From positions 4,171-68,170 of the forward strand of contig DGKJ01000053.1 in the NCBI GenBank assembly GCA_002387735.1: a stretch of 64,000 nucleotides of DNA, written 5' to 3'. The position numbers and the translations under genes were made by a program. Source of the DNA: Bacteriovoracaceae bacterium UBA4573. GTDB lineage: Bacteria; Bdellovibrionota; UBA1018; UBA923. Positions 17,705 through 26,086 of the stretch are shown in pieces (within the stretch, counting starts at the first letter, position 1; each line of letters begins with the position of its first letter). The notes under the pieces were generated by a model that made no database searches, was not told where the DNA came from, and saw only the letters and a list, made by a program, of their open reading frames with translations.

Positions 17705-18078
17705 TCTTCGACTCGCTGTTCGGAAAAATCTGGCAGACGTTGCGCAGCACCGCGACCTCTTAGAATTGTTTCGCTGCGATATCGATTGATTTTGAACAAT
17801 GCCAAAATAGTTTTTTCAAACACCCCAAGATCAAAACCATCGTTGCAGATATAGAGGTCCATGCTTAAGTATTGGTGCTCGGGGTAAGTATGAATTGTGA
17901 AATGAGACTCCGCCAGTATGCAAACGTGAGTGAGCCCCTGGGGCTCGAAAGGGTGGTTAGTTTCCGCCACCACAGTAAACTGCGAACGAACCAAATCTAG
18001 TATGGAATCAACGGTAAAGGCAGTTATTTTGTCCTGGAGCCAAATGTCGAGTATGAGGTGTTTGCCGAAGGTATTCAT
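17695..18078 (-). CDS. speD: S-adenosylmethionine decarboxylase proenzyme (class 1B, SpeD/SpeH type)
   Basis: 127 residues, the short bacterial form. The self-cleavage site is in ILAESHFTIHTYPEH: Glu57-Ser58, where Ser58 would become the pyruvoyl group. His63 and Cys78 (DLYICND) stand at the same spacing as the processing and catalytic residues of Thermotoga AdoMetDC. The enzyme makes decarboxylated SAM, the aminopropyl donor for spermidine and for the BpsA-like enzyme at 16108-17088. It is the first of three overlapping genes. Confidence 0.93.
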   Translation of the reverse strand: MNTFGKHLILDIWLQDKITAFTVDSILDLVRSQFTVVAETNHPFEPQGLTHVCILAESHFTIHTYPEHQYLSMDLYICNDGFDLGVFEKTILALFKINRYRSETILRGRGAAQRLPDFSEQRVEEWK

Positions 18079-18135
18079 GTTGTATTCCGCCCTTTTTGCC
18101 TGCGCTTTATTCAGTAGAGAAATATAGAAGATGTT

Positions 18136-18471
18136 TTAACTGCGGAGCGGTGGACGGTGGATTGACTGGTAAAATTCCTGCGGCGGTGCAAGATTGGCGG
18201 GTAATCGGTGACGCTTTGTAAGAAGTGTTTTGTTGGACGTTTCAGAATCGGTGGCTAATTCTTCGGCGCTCAGATAGTCGACCTCTTCGGGAGTGCTACT
18301 TTGGTCGAGGGTGTGGGGGGCGTCGGTGTTGTCCTGAAAATAGAACTGGGGAGTGTTTTGAGAGTGAGTCGTGGCTACAGAGGATTTACGCACAAACACT
18401 GTTGTCGAGTTTAAGACCTCGACGACAAAAACCAACAACACCATCCATTGCGCTGCACGGTAAAAGCCCAT
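18136..18471 (-). CDS. Small membrane-anchored protein, unknown
   Basis: 111 residues. One N-terminal hydrophobic helix (WMVLLVFVVEVLNSTTVFV) is followed by a polar Ser/Thr/Glu-rich region without recognisable domain. An AGGAAG lies immediately before ATG 18469-18471, unusually close. It is 57 bases upstream of speD on the same strand and could head that operon. No family recognised; it may be a signal-anchored periplasmic protein or a low-value open frame. Confidence 0.45.
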   Translation of the reverse strand: MGFYRAAQWMVLLVFVVEVLNSTTVFVRKSSVATTHSQNTPQFYFQDNTDAPHTLDQSSTPEEVDYLSAEELATDSETSNKTLLTKRHRLPANLAPPQEFYQSIHRPPLRS

Positions 18472-18507
18472 CTTCCTATAAGCTTAAGTTCATTTTTAAA
18501 AACTGAC

Positions 18508-18570
18508 AAGGTTATCGCCGCATGGCGGGATGTTGTTTGCCTTTCTTATCCTTTTTTCGGCAATAACCTT
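18508..18570. repeat. Long inverted repeat between the small membrane-protein gene and the ABC transporter
   Basis: Arms AAGGTTATCGCCG (18508-18520) and CGGCAATAACCTT (18558-18570) are 13 bases long with one mismatch, separated by 37 bases. The repeat starts 8 bases beyond the stop of the minus-strand transporter gene. On the minus strand a T-rich stretch follows only after several bases, so it is a weak terminator candidate. It could also be a binding site or a small mobile-repeat scar. Confidence 0.6.
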
Positions 18571-18577
18571 CAAGAAT

Positions 18578-20146
18578 TCATTGTGAAAGGCCTTGCAAGC
18601 CTTTCGGTGTGAAAGTTCGGTCTAATATTTCAAAAAAAATGTGAACGCCCAATGCCATAAGGGCGGCGGGAATAGCACCACGTAAGATGAGTGTGACGTC
18701 ATTGAGAGCGAGCCCCGTTACGATGGGAGCACCATAACCGCCTGCACCGATAAAGGCGGCCAAAGTGGCCGTTCCAACATTGATAACCGCAGCCGTTTTA
18801 ATGCCGGCCAAAATAGTTCTGAAAGCGAGCGGAATCTTGATGGTTCGAAGAAGTCGAAAACCTACTAGCCCCAACGTTTGGGCTGACTCAATGAGGCGTT
18901 TATCGATGTTCTGAATGCCCACACAAGTGTTTCGAACAATAGGAAGTAGCGCGTAAAGAAAAAGGGCGATGAATGCTGGGGGCTTTCCGATTCCCAGAAC
19001 CGGTATTAAAAAACATAACAATGCTAAAGAAGGTACTGTTTGAATAAGACCCGTCACCAAAAGGACGAGTTGTGTGAGCCAAGCCGACCGTGAAGCAAAA
19101 AGACCAAGTGGAATTCCTAGTGTTACGGCTGCAAAAAGCGAAAGGCTTACTAAAAAAGCATGTTCCTTGGTACGAAACCAAATTCTGCTCGTGTCAGGGG
19201 CGGCAGTTCGATTGTATTGCGCAGAGTCGAGCGGAGGGGTTTCCGGCGCGCCATGATTGCCATCTAAAGATATTAAAAAGGACCTAGCAATTTCGGCAAA
19301 AGATTTTCGAGCAATTTCTTTTTCAGCATTCAATTCGATCATTTTATTTTCTGAAATACTACCTTCAAGGCTTCGCAGTCTGTGCCAAATGTCTGGGTTT
19401 TTTTCTGCAAAATCAGATCGGGCTAGAAGAACAGCGAAGTAATCCGGAAAAAATTTTTGATCGTCTTCAAGTACGACGAGATCAAGTTTTTTTACTTTGG
19501 CATCTGTGGAGTAAATTTCCATCAGATCAATTTTATTAGCAGCAAGCGCTTCATAAGCGAGAGAATGTTCCATTCTTCTGACAAAAAAATCTTTCATTTT
19601 GTAATGTGAAAGCATTGCGTAATAGCCATCTTTGCGTTGTGCAAATTCATAGCTAATTCCGAACCGGGCCCGAGGTACCTTTTTTAAATCGGAGATATTT
19701 TTTAAATCGTGTTCTTCGGCAAATCTGCGAGAGGTTGCGATCGCGTAAGTATTATTGAATCCAAGAGGCAGTGAAATTGTTAAACCCTTGGTTTCGAGTG
19801 CGGTCTTGAGATCATTTATGTTTTTTAATTGAGGCTGCTTTAAAATTTCTTCACTAATTGTACCGGTGTATTCGGGGTAAACGTCAATCTCGCGGGCGAG
19901 TAAAGCCTGGTACACGATTCCCGTGCCGCCGAGTCCGATTTTTCTGTCGACCGATTCACTGCGTTGCCTGTTCTTGATCTCGGACTCCATCGTTTGAGCA
20001 ATGATTTCAGCTAAAATATAGTTTTCCGTAAAAACTTTCGAACCTACAGTGAATGAGTTCGCGTAAAGGGGCGTGAAGCCAAAAAAAAATGTTAACCCAA
20101 AAAGCAAAGCAGCGTAAAGAGTCGAGCCTTTAAAATTTAATTCCAT
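18578..20146 (-). CDS. Fused substrate-binding protein and permease of a glycine betaine/choline-type ABC transporter
   Basis: 522 residues. A signal peptide is followed by a binding domain (about 30-260) with FTVGSKVFTENYILAEIIAQ, IGLGGTGIVYQALLAREIDVYPEYTGTI and a linker. Then comes a permease (about 310-515) with GIPLGLFASRSAW, LIQTVPSLALLCFLIPVLGIG, LPIVRNTCVGIQNID and AAFIGAGGYGAPIVTGLALND. It would import a quaternary amine osmolyte. The binding domain precedes the permease; in many known fusions of this family (OpuFB, OpuABC type) it follows it. The start overlaps the ATPase gene by 10 bases. The exact ligand is unknown. Confidence 0.88.
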   Translation of the reverse strand: MELNFKGSTLYAALLFGLTFFFGFTPLYANSFTVGSKVFTENYILAEIIAQTMESEIKNRQRSESVDRKIGLGGTGIVYQALLAREIDVYPEYTGTISEEILKQPQLKNINDLKTALETKGLTISLPLGFNNTYAIATSRRFAEEHDLKNISDLKKVPRARFGISYEFAQRKDGYYAMLSHYKMKDFFVRRMEHSLAYEALAANKIDLMEIYSTDAKVKKLDLVVLEDDQKFFPDYFAVLLARSDFAEKNPDIWHRLRSLEGSISENKMIELNAEKEIARKSFAEIARSFLISLDGNHGAPETPPLDSAQYNRTAAPDTSRIWFRTKEHAFLVSLSLFAAVTLGIPLGLFASRSAWLTQLVLLVTGLIQTVPSLALLCFLIPVLGIGKPPAFIALFLYALLPIVRNTCVGIQNIDKRLIESAQTLGLVGFRLLRTIKIPLAFRTILAGIKTAAVINVGTATLAAFIGAGGYGAPIVTGLALNDVTLILRGAIPAALMALGVHIFFEILDRTFTPKGLQGLSQ

Positions 20147-20940
20147 AGGTCGAGAAACTCCTGCGACGGTTTCTGGGCAGTGATAAACGTTCGCACGAAA
20201 TCATCGTGCGGGTTTAAATGGATATCTTTAAATGTTCCCGACTGTACGACCGAACCCTTGTTCATCAAATAGAGAGTATTTCCAAGAGTTGCGGCTTCCA
20301 TGAGGTCGTGAGTTACGAGTACGACTGTTTTTTTTAGCGACTGAAAAATTTCCTTCAAACTCTGCTGCAAGTCTGATCTCACGACCGGGTCTAAAGCACC
20401 AAGAGGTTCATCTAATAGTAAATAACCGGGGTCGTGCATGAGTGCGCGAGCTAGCGCGACGCGCTGTCTTTGGCCGCCGCTCAATTGGTGCGGGAACCTC
20501 TTTAGAAAAAGTTTTTCGAGATGCACGAGCTGAAGCAGTTCTTCGATGCGTGCGTTAATGCGTTCGGATTGCTCGGTACGTGTTAATTGGGTTCCGAAAG
20601 GCCCGATCGAGAGATTCTCGTAAACACTGAGGTGCGGAAATAGCCCGCCCTCTTGTATGACGTAGCCAATGTTTCGGGCATAAACTTTTGGCGGGATGTG
20701 GGTAGGAATTTGGCCTTTTACTTTTACGGTGCCCGATGTTGGCGCCTCGAGTCCGGCGATGAGTCTCAATAAAGTCGACTTGCCACAGCCACTAGGCCCA
20801 ATAAATACATGGGTTTTCCCTGGTTCGAGCTTTAGTGAAAGATTGTTTACAGCTGCGCTGTGGTGAGACGAATCTTGAGAATCAGGGTTAGAATCTTTCG
20901 CTGAACGATATAATTTCGATACGTTTTCAAAAAAAATCAT
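20137..20940 (-). CDS. ATP-binding protein of glycine betaine/choline-type ABC transporter
   Basis: 267 residues. The Walker A is GPSGCGKSTLLRLIAGLE, the signature is LSGGQRQRVALARALMHDPGYLLLDEPLGALDP and the switch His is in LVTHDLMEAATLG. The Q-loop region reads NIGYVIQEGGLFPHLSV, as in the OpuCA/ProV group. There is no C-terminal CBS pair, so it is a short form. It is the first gene of the two-gene transporter operon, overlapping the fused permease by 10 bases. Confidence 0.93.
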   Translation of the reverse strand: MIFFENVSKLYRSAKDSNPDSQDSSHHSAAVNNLSLKLEPGKTHVFIGPSGCGKSTLLRLIAGLEAPTSGTVKVKGQIPTHIPPKVYARNIGYVIQEGGLFPHLSVYENLSIGPFGTQLTRTEQSERINARIEELLQLVHLEKLFLKRFPHQLSGGQRQRVALARALMHDPGYLLLDEPLGALDPVVRSDLQQSLKEIFQSLKKTVVLVTHDLMEAATLGNTLYLMNKGSVVQSGTFKDIHLNPHDDFVRTFITAQKPSQEFLDLWN

Positions 20941-21020
20941 AGGTTTCTGGCGAAAAATTTAGGTTTTTAAATCGTTTCGCGGCTTTCGTCGCAGGCCGCA
21001 CTTGTTGATATGTAAGAGAA

Positions 21021-21058
21021 AAAAGACCCGTCGTTTTCGCTTAGGGCCTTTTTATTTT
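21021..21058. terminator. Bidirectional terminator downstream of tRNA-His
   Basis: AAAAGACCC (21021-21029) and GGGCCTTTT (21044-21052) form a 9-base stem (one wobble) with a 14-base loop. T runs flank it in both directions: TTTTTATTTTT on the plus strand, TTTTTTCTCTT on the minus strand. It lies just past the 3' end of the minus-strand tRNA and upstream of the ABC transporter genes. Confidence 0.8.
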
Positions 21059-21063
21059 TGAAA

Positions 21064-21141
21064 TGGGGTGATCGAGGGGTCTCGAACCCCCGACCTTCGG
21101 GACCACAACCCGACGCTCTAACCAACTGAGCTACGACCACC
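21064..21141 (-). tRNA. tRNA-His (GTG anticodon)
   Basis: The minus strand folds into a full cloverleaf. The acceptor stem is GTGGTCG with CGATCAC, the D arm contains AGCTCAGTTGGTTAGAGC, the anticodon loop is TTGTGGT in a TCGGG/CCCGA stem, and the T arm is GGGGG-TTCGAGA-CCCCT-like. The extra 5' G (position -1, base 21141) faces C73, the identity pair of histidine tRNAs. The 3' CCA is encoded (21066-21064). A strong promoter lies just upstream and a terminator just downstream, so it is a single-gene unit. Confidence 0.96.
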
Positions 21142-21160
21142 GTCCAAAGTTCGAAAAATT

Positions 21161-21189
21161 CTTATAGTGGGTTCGGGGCGAGGAATCAA
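21161..21189 (-). promoter_or_regulatory. Promoter of the tRNA-His gene
   Basis: On the minus strand: -35 TTGATT (21189-21184), 17-base spacer, -10 TATAAG (21166-21161). The expected start is near 21154, leaving a leader of about a dozen bases before the tRNA. The spacer is GC-rich. Confidence 0.72.
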
Positions 21190-21278
21190 CCCTCAAATGA
21201 GCCAAAAAAGGAGTGTATTTTGGGCTCCGGTCGACATATAAAGAACACAGAAATCAATTAGTTAAGGACATTTATTGC

Positions 21279-21974
21279 ATGAGCTGTTTAGCTATGGACC
21301 CGCGCATTATTGCGCTTGAAAAGTCTCGCTATCGCCCGCCGCGGCCTCCTAAAAAGAAGCCGCCAAATGGATTTATACCATTCTTATTGATTTTGCTGCT
21401 CTTGGCGGCGGCGGCCCTTCATGCCCGCCAGTCCCACGCAGGCGTGTTTGACCTTCCTAGTTTCCTAGAAGCGGGGCAGTGGTCCTTCGGTGTGGAACCA
21501 GAAGTTATCATTAGCAATGGCACCGGTGCCGGGATCAACTTCAAACCGCGCTTTGGCGTGAACAATAACCTCAATTGGCAAGCCATCATTGGCACGGGCA
21601 CCGGGTCCCGCAAATTTCGTATTGGAGCTATCGCTGACTTCGAATGGTTTCCGGATCACGAAAAACAACCCGGCATCGCCACTCCTTTTATGGTGAAGTA
21701 CAGTCGTGTCGACGACGACGGCGTGCTTGCCATTGGCGTCATGCCGCTCCTTTATAAGTCGTTTGACGGCGAAGGTGGTCGGTATACGCCGTTTATTTCG
21801 TTTCCTATCGGGTGGGACATGCGTAGCGCCAAGGTTACGGGTTTTACCCAGGTGGCACTTGGAAGTTTGTTCAAACTACCTACGATGGAGAAATTTAAAT
21901 ACGTGCTCGAAGCCGGATTCAACATTCACCAATCACATAGCTACATTTCGGGCGGCTTTACTTACTACCCCTGA
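21279..21974 (+). CDS. Outer-membrane barrel-like secreted protein
   Basis: 231 residues from ATG 21279, preceded by AAGGA at about 10 bases; a TATAAA box at 21237-21242 lies upstream, so the longer GTG start at 21213 is unlikely. A positively charged, proline-rich N-terminus (SRYRPPRPPKKKPPNG) leads into a membrane helix and likely signal cleavage near HAG. The mature part has alternating strands (WSFGVEPEVIISNG, NNLNWQAIIGTGTGSRKFRIG, VLEAGFNIHQSHSYISGGFTYYP). The ending in aromatic YYP suits an outer-membrane barrel of about 8 strands. The long charged leader before the signal helix is unusual. Function unknown. Confidence 0.65.
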   Translation: MSCLAMDPRIIALEKSRYRPPRPPKKKPPNGFIPFLLILLLLAAAALHARQSHAGVFDLPSFLEAGQWSFGVEPEVIISNGTGAGINFKPRFGVNNNLNWQAIIGTGTGSRKFRIGAIADFEWFPDHEKQPGIATPFMVKYSRVDDDGVLAIGVMPLLYKSFDGEGGRYTPFISFPIGWDMRSAKVTGFTQVALGSLFKLPTMEKFKYVLEAGFNIHQSHSYISGGFTYYP

Positions 21975-21984
21975 ATAGAAAAAT

Positions 21985-22971
21985 ATGCACCAGCACTCCA
22001 CTCATGCGCCGGTTACAGGTTCTTTAGAAGAATCAATTCTAAAGCGTAAAAACGCGTCGACATTAGCTCTAGCTGCTACCTTTTTACTAACTAACGTCAA
22101 AATGGTCGTGGCTGTTTTTACCGGCAGCGTGGGTGTACTCTCAGAAGCAATTCATTCTGGCTTAGACCTACTCTCTTCGCTTGTGACGTTTTTTGTCGTG
22201 CGAGCCTCAGGCAAACCCGCTGATCTTAATCACCCGTTTGGTCACGGAAAAATTGAAAGCATTTCAGCCCTTTTCGAAGCGTTCCTCCTATTTGTTGCCG
22301 GTGGGTACATTGTTTTCGAAGGTGTTCGTGCGTGGGCCAATAGCGATTCCCACCATATTCACAACACTGGCTGGGGAATCGCCGCCCTCGGTGGCTCGAT
22401 CGTGGTTAACCTGTTCGTTTATTTGCAAAACCGCAAAGTCGCCCGCGAACACGAAAGCATCGCAATTGAAACGAATGCGTTTCATTTCTTAACCGACATG
22501 TTTTCCAGTTTGGCAGTATTTGTAAGTTTGATCATCGTGCAATACACCGGTTGGGTGTGGGTGGACGCGCTTGTTGCAGTGGTTATTGCAGCCTACATTA
22601 CCGTCGTTGGTATACAACAAATGCGTAAGTGTATTGCCGAACTATCAGATACCGCGCTGCCCGACGACGAAGTAGGGGCTATCGCCAAAGCGATCGAAAA
22701 ACATAAATCCAAATTCGTAAACTACCACGACCTGCGCACGCGAAAATCAGGCGCCAAACGCCACGTCGATTTTCACCTCGAAATATGTTCCGAAGATCGG
22801 GTGGCACGAGCGCACGCAGTTTGTGACGAGATCGAAGACGATCTGATGAAACAATTTAAAGAAACCGATGTAAACATTCATGTTGAACCTTGTGGGCACC
22901 ACGAAGCGGCCTGTGAAAAGGTTTGCTTGTTCTACCGCAAAGACCGTTCTGAGGTTGCACGGAGTGTCTAA
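21985..22971 (+). CDS. Cation diffusion facilitator (CDF) metal transporter
   Basis: 328 residues with about six membrane helices and a C-terminal cytoplasmic domain. The metal site motifs are EAIHSGLDLLSS (helix 2) and NAFHFLTDMFSS (helix 5). The loop NHPFGHGKIESISALFEA is the typical CDF link. The C-terminal domain (DLRTRKSGAKRHVDFHLEI) is ferredoxin-like, as in FieF and related dimers. It would export a divalent metal (zinc, iron, manganese or cobalt; not resolvable here) in exchange for protons. Confidence 0.93.
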   Translation: MHQHSTHAPVTGSLEESILKRKNASTLALAATFLLTNVKMVVAVFTGSVGVLSEAIHSGLDLLSSLVTFFVVRASGKPADLNHPFGHGKIESISALFEAFLLFVAGGYIVFEGVRAWANSDSHHIHNTGWGIAALGGSIVVNLFVYLQNRKVAREHESIAIETNAFHFLTDMFSSLAVFVSLIIVQYTGWVWVDALVAVVIAAYITVVGIQQMRKCIAELSDTALPDDEVGAIAKAIEKHKSKFVNYHDLRTRKSGAKRHVDFHLEICSEDRVARAHAVCDEIEDDLMKQFKETDVNIHVEPCGHHEAACEKVCLFYRKDRSEVARSV

Positions 22972-23800
22972 AATCAAGTTGCCTGCACCTCTGAGGCATG
23001 CGCCCCGCCAAACGCTCGAACGAGTGAGTGCTGTTTTCTTCGATATTGACGATACCTTTTCGTTACACGGAAAAATTTTGAGCGAATCCTACGATGCGCT
23101 CTGGCGGTTGCGTAAAGCCGGCTTTCGTTTGGTGCCCGTGACCGGACGCCCCGCCGGCTGGTGCGACATGATCGCGCGCATGTGGCCAATTGACGGCGTA
23201 GTGGGCGAGAACGGTGCGTTCTATTGCTCGCTCGATGAAAAAAAGAAAAAACTTGAGAAAATATATCTCGAAACTCCGAAAGTACGAGCCGCAAATCAGA
23301 AAAAGTTAATTGCACTTAAAAAGAAATTGATAAAAAAATTTCCCGGTCTTCGAACGCCGAGTGATCAACCGTATCGCGAATTCGACTTGGCCATCGACTA
23401 CTGCGAGGACGTTAAACCGTGGCCCGAGAAAAGAGTGCAACAGTGCCTCGAATTTTGTCGAAGTCATGGGGCGATCGCCAAACTCTCGAGCATTCACGTC
23501 AACACTTGGTTCGGTCGCTATGACAAACTAACTTGTGTACGGCGGGTGTTGAAATCTTTTTACGGGGCCGTTGATGCAAAAACTCTCGCACAAATTGCCT
23601 ATATCGGCGACAGTCCCAACGATGAGCCGTTTTTCGAAGCGCTCCCATTTACCGTAGGGGTAGCGAATGTCGCGCCGTTTCTTAAAAAAATGGACTACGC
23701 ACCAACCTACATCACGGAACGTGAAGGTAGTTTCGGTTTCGCGGAATTAGCCGATCGTCTTATTGCGGCGCGTTCTAAGATTTTGCTTCCAAAAAACTAA
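22964..23800 (+). CDS. HAD-superfamily (Cof/IIB-type) phosphatase
   Basis: 278 residues from GTG 22964, with GAGG 9 bases upstream; the start overlaps the CDF stop by 8 bases. A longer frame from 22880 lies wholly inside the CDF gene and is rejected. Motif I is FFDIDDTFSLHG, the threonine motif is PVTGRPAGW, and motif IV is IAYIGDSPNDEPFFEAL. The capped C2/IIB layout fits sugar-phosphate phosphatases; VGENGAFYCSLDE resembles the GxNGA block of Cof and SPP enzymes. Substrate unknown. Confidence 0.85.
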   Translation: MSKIKLPAPLRHAPRQTLERVSAVFFDIDDTFSLHGKILSESYDALWRLRKAGFRLVPVTGRPAGWCDMIARMWPIDGVVGENGAFYCSLDEKKKKLEKIYLETPKVRAANQKKLIALKKKLIKKFPGLRTPSDQPYREFDLAIDYCEDVKPWPEKRVQQCLEFCRSHGAIAKLSSIHVNTWFGRYDKLTCVRRVLKSFYGAVDAKTLAQIAYIGDSPNDEPFFEALPFTVGVANVAPFLKKMDYAPTYITEREGSFGFAELADRLIAARSKILLPKN

Positions 23801-23861
23801 AACACGCTAACATTAGAGCTGTCGCCCGCATTTGCTTGGGCGCTCCATGGAAGGAGAACGA

Positions 23862-24362
23862 ATGGCAGATGGAACCTTATTAAACCTCTCGCATCGACAG
23901 GGAGCAAAACTACTCGAGGAAGCCGTCAGCTTGTTGCATCAGGGGCTTCTAAAACCCGCAAAAAACAAACTTGAACTAGCGCTCCGGTGGCAGCCGTCGG
24001 CGGAGGCATACACCCATTTGGCTTGGGTTTTGAGTTTCGAACATAAATATCAGGACGCCATCGCGTTGTGTGAAAAAGCAGTTGAACTCGATTGCGAGTT
24101 TGGCAACGCCTACAACGATATTGGCATGTACTACATGAAACTAGGCGATCTAGACGCCGCTGAACCTTGGCTCGAAAAAGCCAAAAAAGCAGCTCGCTAT
24201 GACAAACGCCAAACACCGTACCTGAATATGGGCCGCATATTTCTTTCGCGGTGTCAGTTCTCGGAAGCTCTCGCGGAGTTCGAAGAAGCCCTAAAGTACG
24301 AACCGGAAAATATTGAACTGCGCACAGTTGTCGAGCGCATTCGACTTAAACACCCACGGTGA
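23862..24362 (+). CDS. TPR-repeat protein
   Basis: 166 residues from ATG 23862, with AAGGAG at 6 bases. It contains about four tetratricopeptide repeats: AYTHLAWVLSFEHKYQDAIALCEKAVELD, AYNDIGMYYMKLGDLDAAEPWLEKA, and PYLNMGRIFLSRCQFSEALAEFEEALKYEPEN are the clearest. No signal peptide, so it is probably cytoplasmic. Such proteins are protein-binding scaffolds; the partner is unknown. It converges on the methyltransferase gene with 7 bases between stops. Confidence 0.88.
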   Translation: MADGTLLNLSHRQGAKLLEEAVSLLHQGLLKPAKNKLELALRWQPSAEAYTHLAWVLSFEHKYQDAIALCEKAVELDCEFGNAYNDIGMYYMKLGDLDAAEPWLEKAKKAARYDKRQTPYLNMGRIFLSRCQFSEALAEFEEALKYEPENIELRTVVERIRLKHPR

Positions 24363-24369
24363 AAAGTTA

Positions 24370-25059
24370 TTAGCTTTGACTAGTGCAGGAGATTACGAAA
24401 ACTTCCTTGGTACGGCGATCACCGGCTCGGTCGTTGTGTCCATCGAGGACGTTTCGAATCAATATATCGTAGCGAAACCCGAAACCTTGAAGCTCATCTA
24501 AAAATGCCTGCAAGTAACTGCGGCCGGGGTCTGCTAAAATAATGTGTCCCTTTTTTTCGCAATAGCTGCTTAACGTTCGCGCCACGTCTTTCGGGTGAGA
24601 ATTTTCATACAAAACGTCGCTTCCGATTACGAAATCAAATTTGCCAAGATTGTTTTGACTAGCGCGCCAGTCTAGGTGCAGGTAGGGGAACGTCAGCTCG
24701 TTGTGCCGCTGATTACGCGCAAGAAAGACTGGAACTTCTGGGTGAAAGTCGCTGGCGGTGACCCGGGCCCCCAATTTGGCTGCCACTAGTGAAGGAATCG
24801 CTAGCCCGCAGCCGACTTCTAGAATCCGCTGATCTTTTAACCAACTTCCCATTCTCGCAACATGTTCGCCTAGTGCTCGCGCAGCTGGCCACACCACACC
24901 GAAATAGGGACACAGCTCTTCTACGAAGATTCGTTCCGCCGACTTTTCGTCCACCCCTTCGCAAAGAGAATCAATGGCACGATCAAGATCGGCAATTGTT
25001 TCGAGAGTGAGTTCTACAGGACCTAATTTTTCGCGCAGGGTCTTGAGCTCGTACCGCAT
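24370..25059 (-). CDS. SAM-dependent methyltransferase (METTL21/Methyltransf_16-like)
   Basis: 229 residues from ATG 25059, with AGAGG about 8 bases upstream; it overlaps the end of the RluA-type gene by 37 bases. A longer start at 25110 would overlap further. The core begins FGVVWPAARALGEHV, with SAM loop ILEVGCGLAIPSLVAAKLGARVTASDFHP and the later FDFVIGSDVLYENSH. These are marks of the lysine/protein methyltransferase group that includes METTL20/21. The target is unknown; translation coupling to a pseudouridine synthase may hint at translation machinery. Confidence 0.82.
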   Translation of the reverse strand: MRYELKTLREKLGPVELTLETIADLDRAIDSLCEGVDEKSAERIFVEELCPYFGVVWPAARALGEHVARMGSWLKDQRILEVGCGLAIPSLVAAKLGARVTASDFHPEVPVFLARNQRHNELTFPYLHLDWRASQNNLGKFDFVIGSDVLYENSHPKDVARTLSSYCEKKGHIILADPGRSYLQAFLDELQGFGFRYDILIRNVLDGHNDRAGDRRTKEVFVISCTSQS

Positions 25060-26078
25060 TCTAAAAGCCTCTTCATATCGGCGGGTAAGGCACTTTCTAT
25101 TTCTAGCCATTCTCCGCGGGTTTCATGAAAAAAACGTAAGTAACGACTATGGAGCGCATGGCGTTCGAATCCGAGCGCATGCTTCATTTCGTCTGTTAAA
25201 ACGCCGTGGTCTAAATAATGTAAAAAAATCGACTCGTCGCCGCTGTAGAGTTTATCGCCAACTACCGGGTACCCTGCCGCCGCCAGGTGGGCTCTAATTT
25301 GGTGCTGACGACCGGTTTCGATCTTGCAGTCGAGCAAACTCACATTCGGTCCGTGTTGCAATAGCGTAAAATGAGTGCACGCATTCTGGGCTCCGCTCTC
25401 AGGTCTCAATAGCTCCGTGCCCTTGGGGTACACGCCAACGCGCAATCGAATGTTTGAACCTTGTGCGGGGCCAATATCGAGATCAACCGTAAAAAGTTTT
25501 TCGCTAACATGACCGTAACATATGGCGAAGTACCGTTTTTCGGTTTCCCGTTCTCGAAATTGGCGCACCATCCACGCGGCAGATTCGGGGTTTTTGGCCA
25601 GGGCGATTACGCCGCTTGTTTCACGATCTAAGCGATGGGTAATATAAAAGTCGCGTTTTCCGGCGAGAACCCAGTCGCTGCGTTCCTTGCGTAGGTTCGT
25701 GAGCAAAGTGTTAAATAAAAACCGTCCGGCGGGATGAACCGGTAAATTAGCCGGTTTATCGAGTACCAATAAGTCGTCGTCTTCGAAGAGTACTTTGTAC
25801 CCAAAATTTACATTTGGTTCGTCGAACCGCTCGGTCACAACTTGGACCTCGTCGCCCGCAATTAAGCGCGTCGAGGGCCGCAGTAGCTGGCCATCTTCTC
25901 GCAAACGCATTCGTATCTCTCCGCCGGCGATTGCCTTTTGGATTTGGTTGCGAGACTTGGTTCGGTAATGTTTTTTCACGAACTGGTCAATCCGTAAGCC
26001 GTCGTTACTGTCGTCGACCAGGTGAGTGACGATGTACTGATTTCCTACGATCTCTCGCTTTCGAAATTCACCCGGCAT
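25023..26078 (-). CDS. RluA-family RNA pseudouridine synthase with S4 domain
   Basis: 351 residues. An N-terminal S4-like RNA-binding region (LRIDQFVKKHYRTKSRNQIQKAIAGGEIR) precedes the catalytic domain, with HRLDRETSGVIALAKN (catalytic Asp in HRLDR) and the later KIETGRQHQIRAHLAAAGYPVVGDKLY. It would isomerise uridine in rRNA or tRNA. The exact site (RluA, RluC or RluD type) cannot be told. It is co-translated with the downstream methyltransferase. Confidence 0.94.
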   Translation of the reverse strand: MPGEFRKREIVGNQYIVTHLVDDSNDGLRIDQFVKKHYRTKSRNQIQKAIAGGEIRMRLREDGQLLRPSTRLIAGDEVQVVTERFDEPNVNFGYKVLFEDDDLLVLDKPANLPVHPAGRFLFNTLLTNLRKERSDWVLAGKRDFYITHRLDRETSGVIALAKNPESAAWMVRQFRERETEKRYFAICYGHVSEKLFTVDLDIGPAQGSNIRLRVGVYPKGTELLRPESGAQNACTHFTLLQHGPNVSLLDCKIETGRQHQIRAHLAAAGYPVVGDKLYSGDESIFLHYLDHGVLTDEMKHALGFERHALHSRYLRFFHETRGEWLEIESALPADMKRLLECGTSSRPCAKN

Positions 26079-26086
26079 AGGGAAAA

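Noticed and set aside
22880..22963. 28-residue N-terminal extension of the HAD phosphatase
   Set aside because: It lies wholly inside the CDF gene and lacks a site. GTG 22964 has GAGG at correct spacing.
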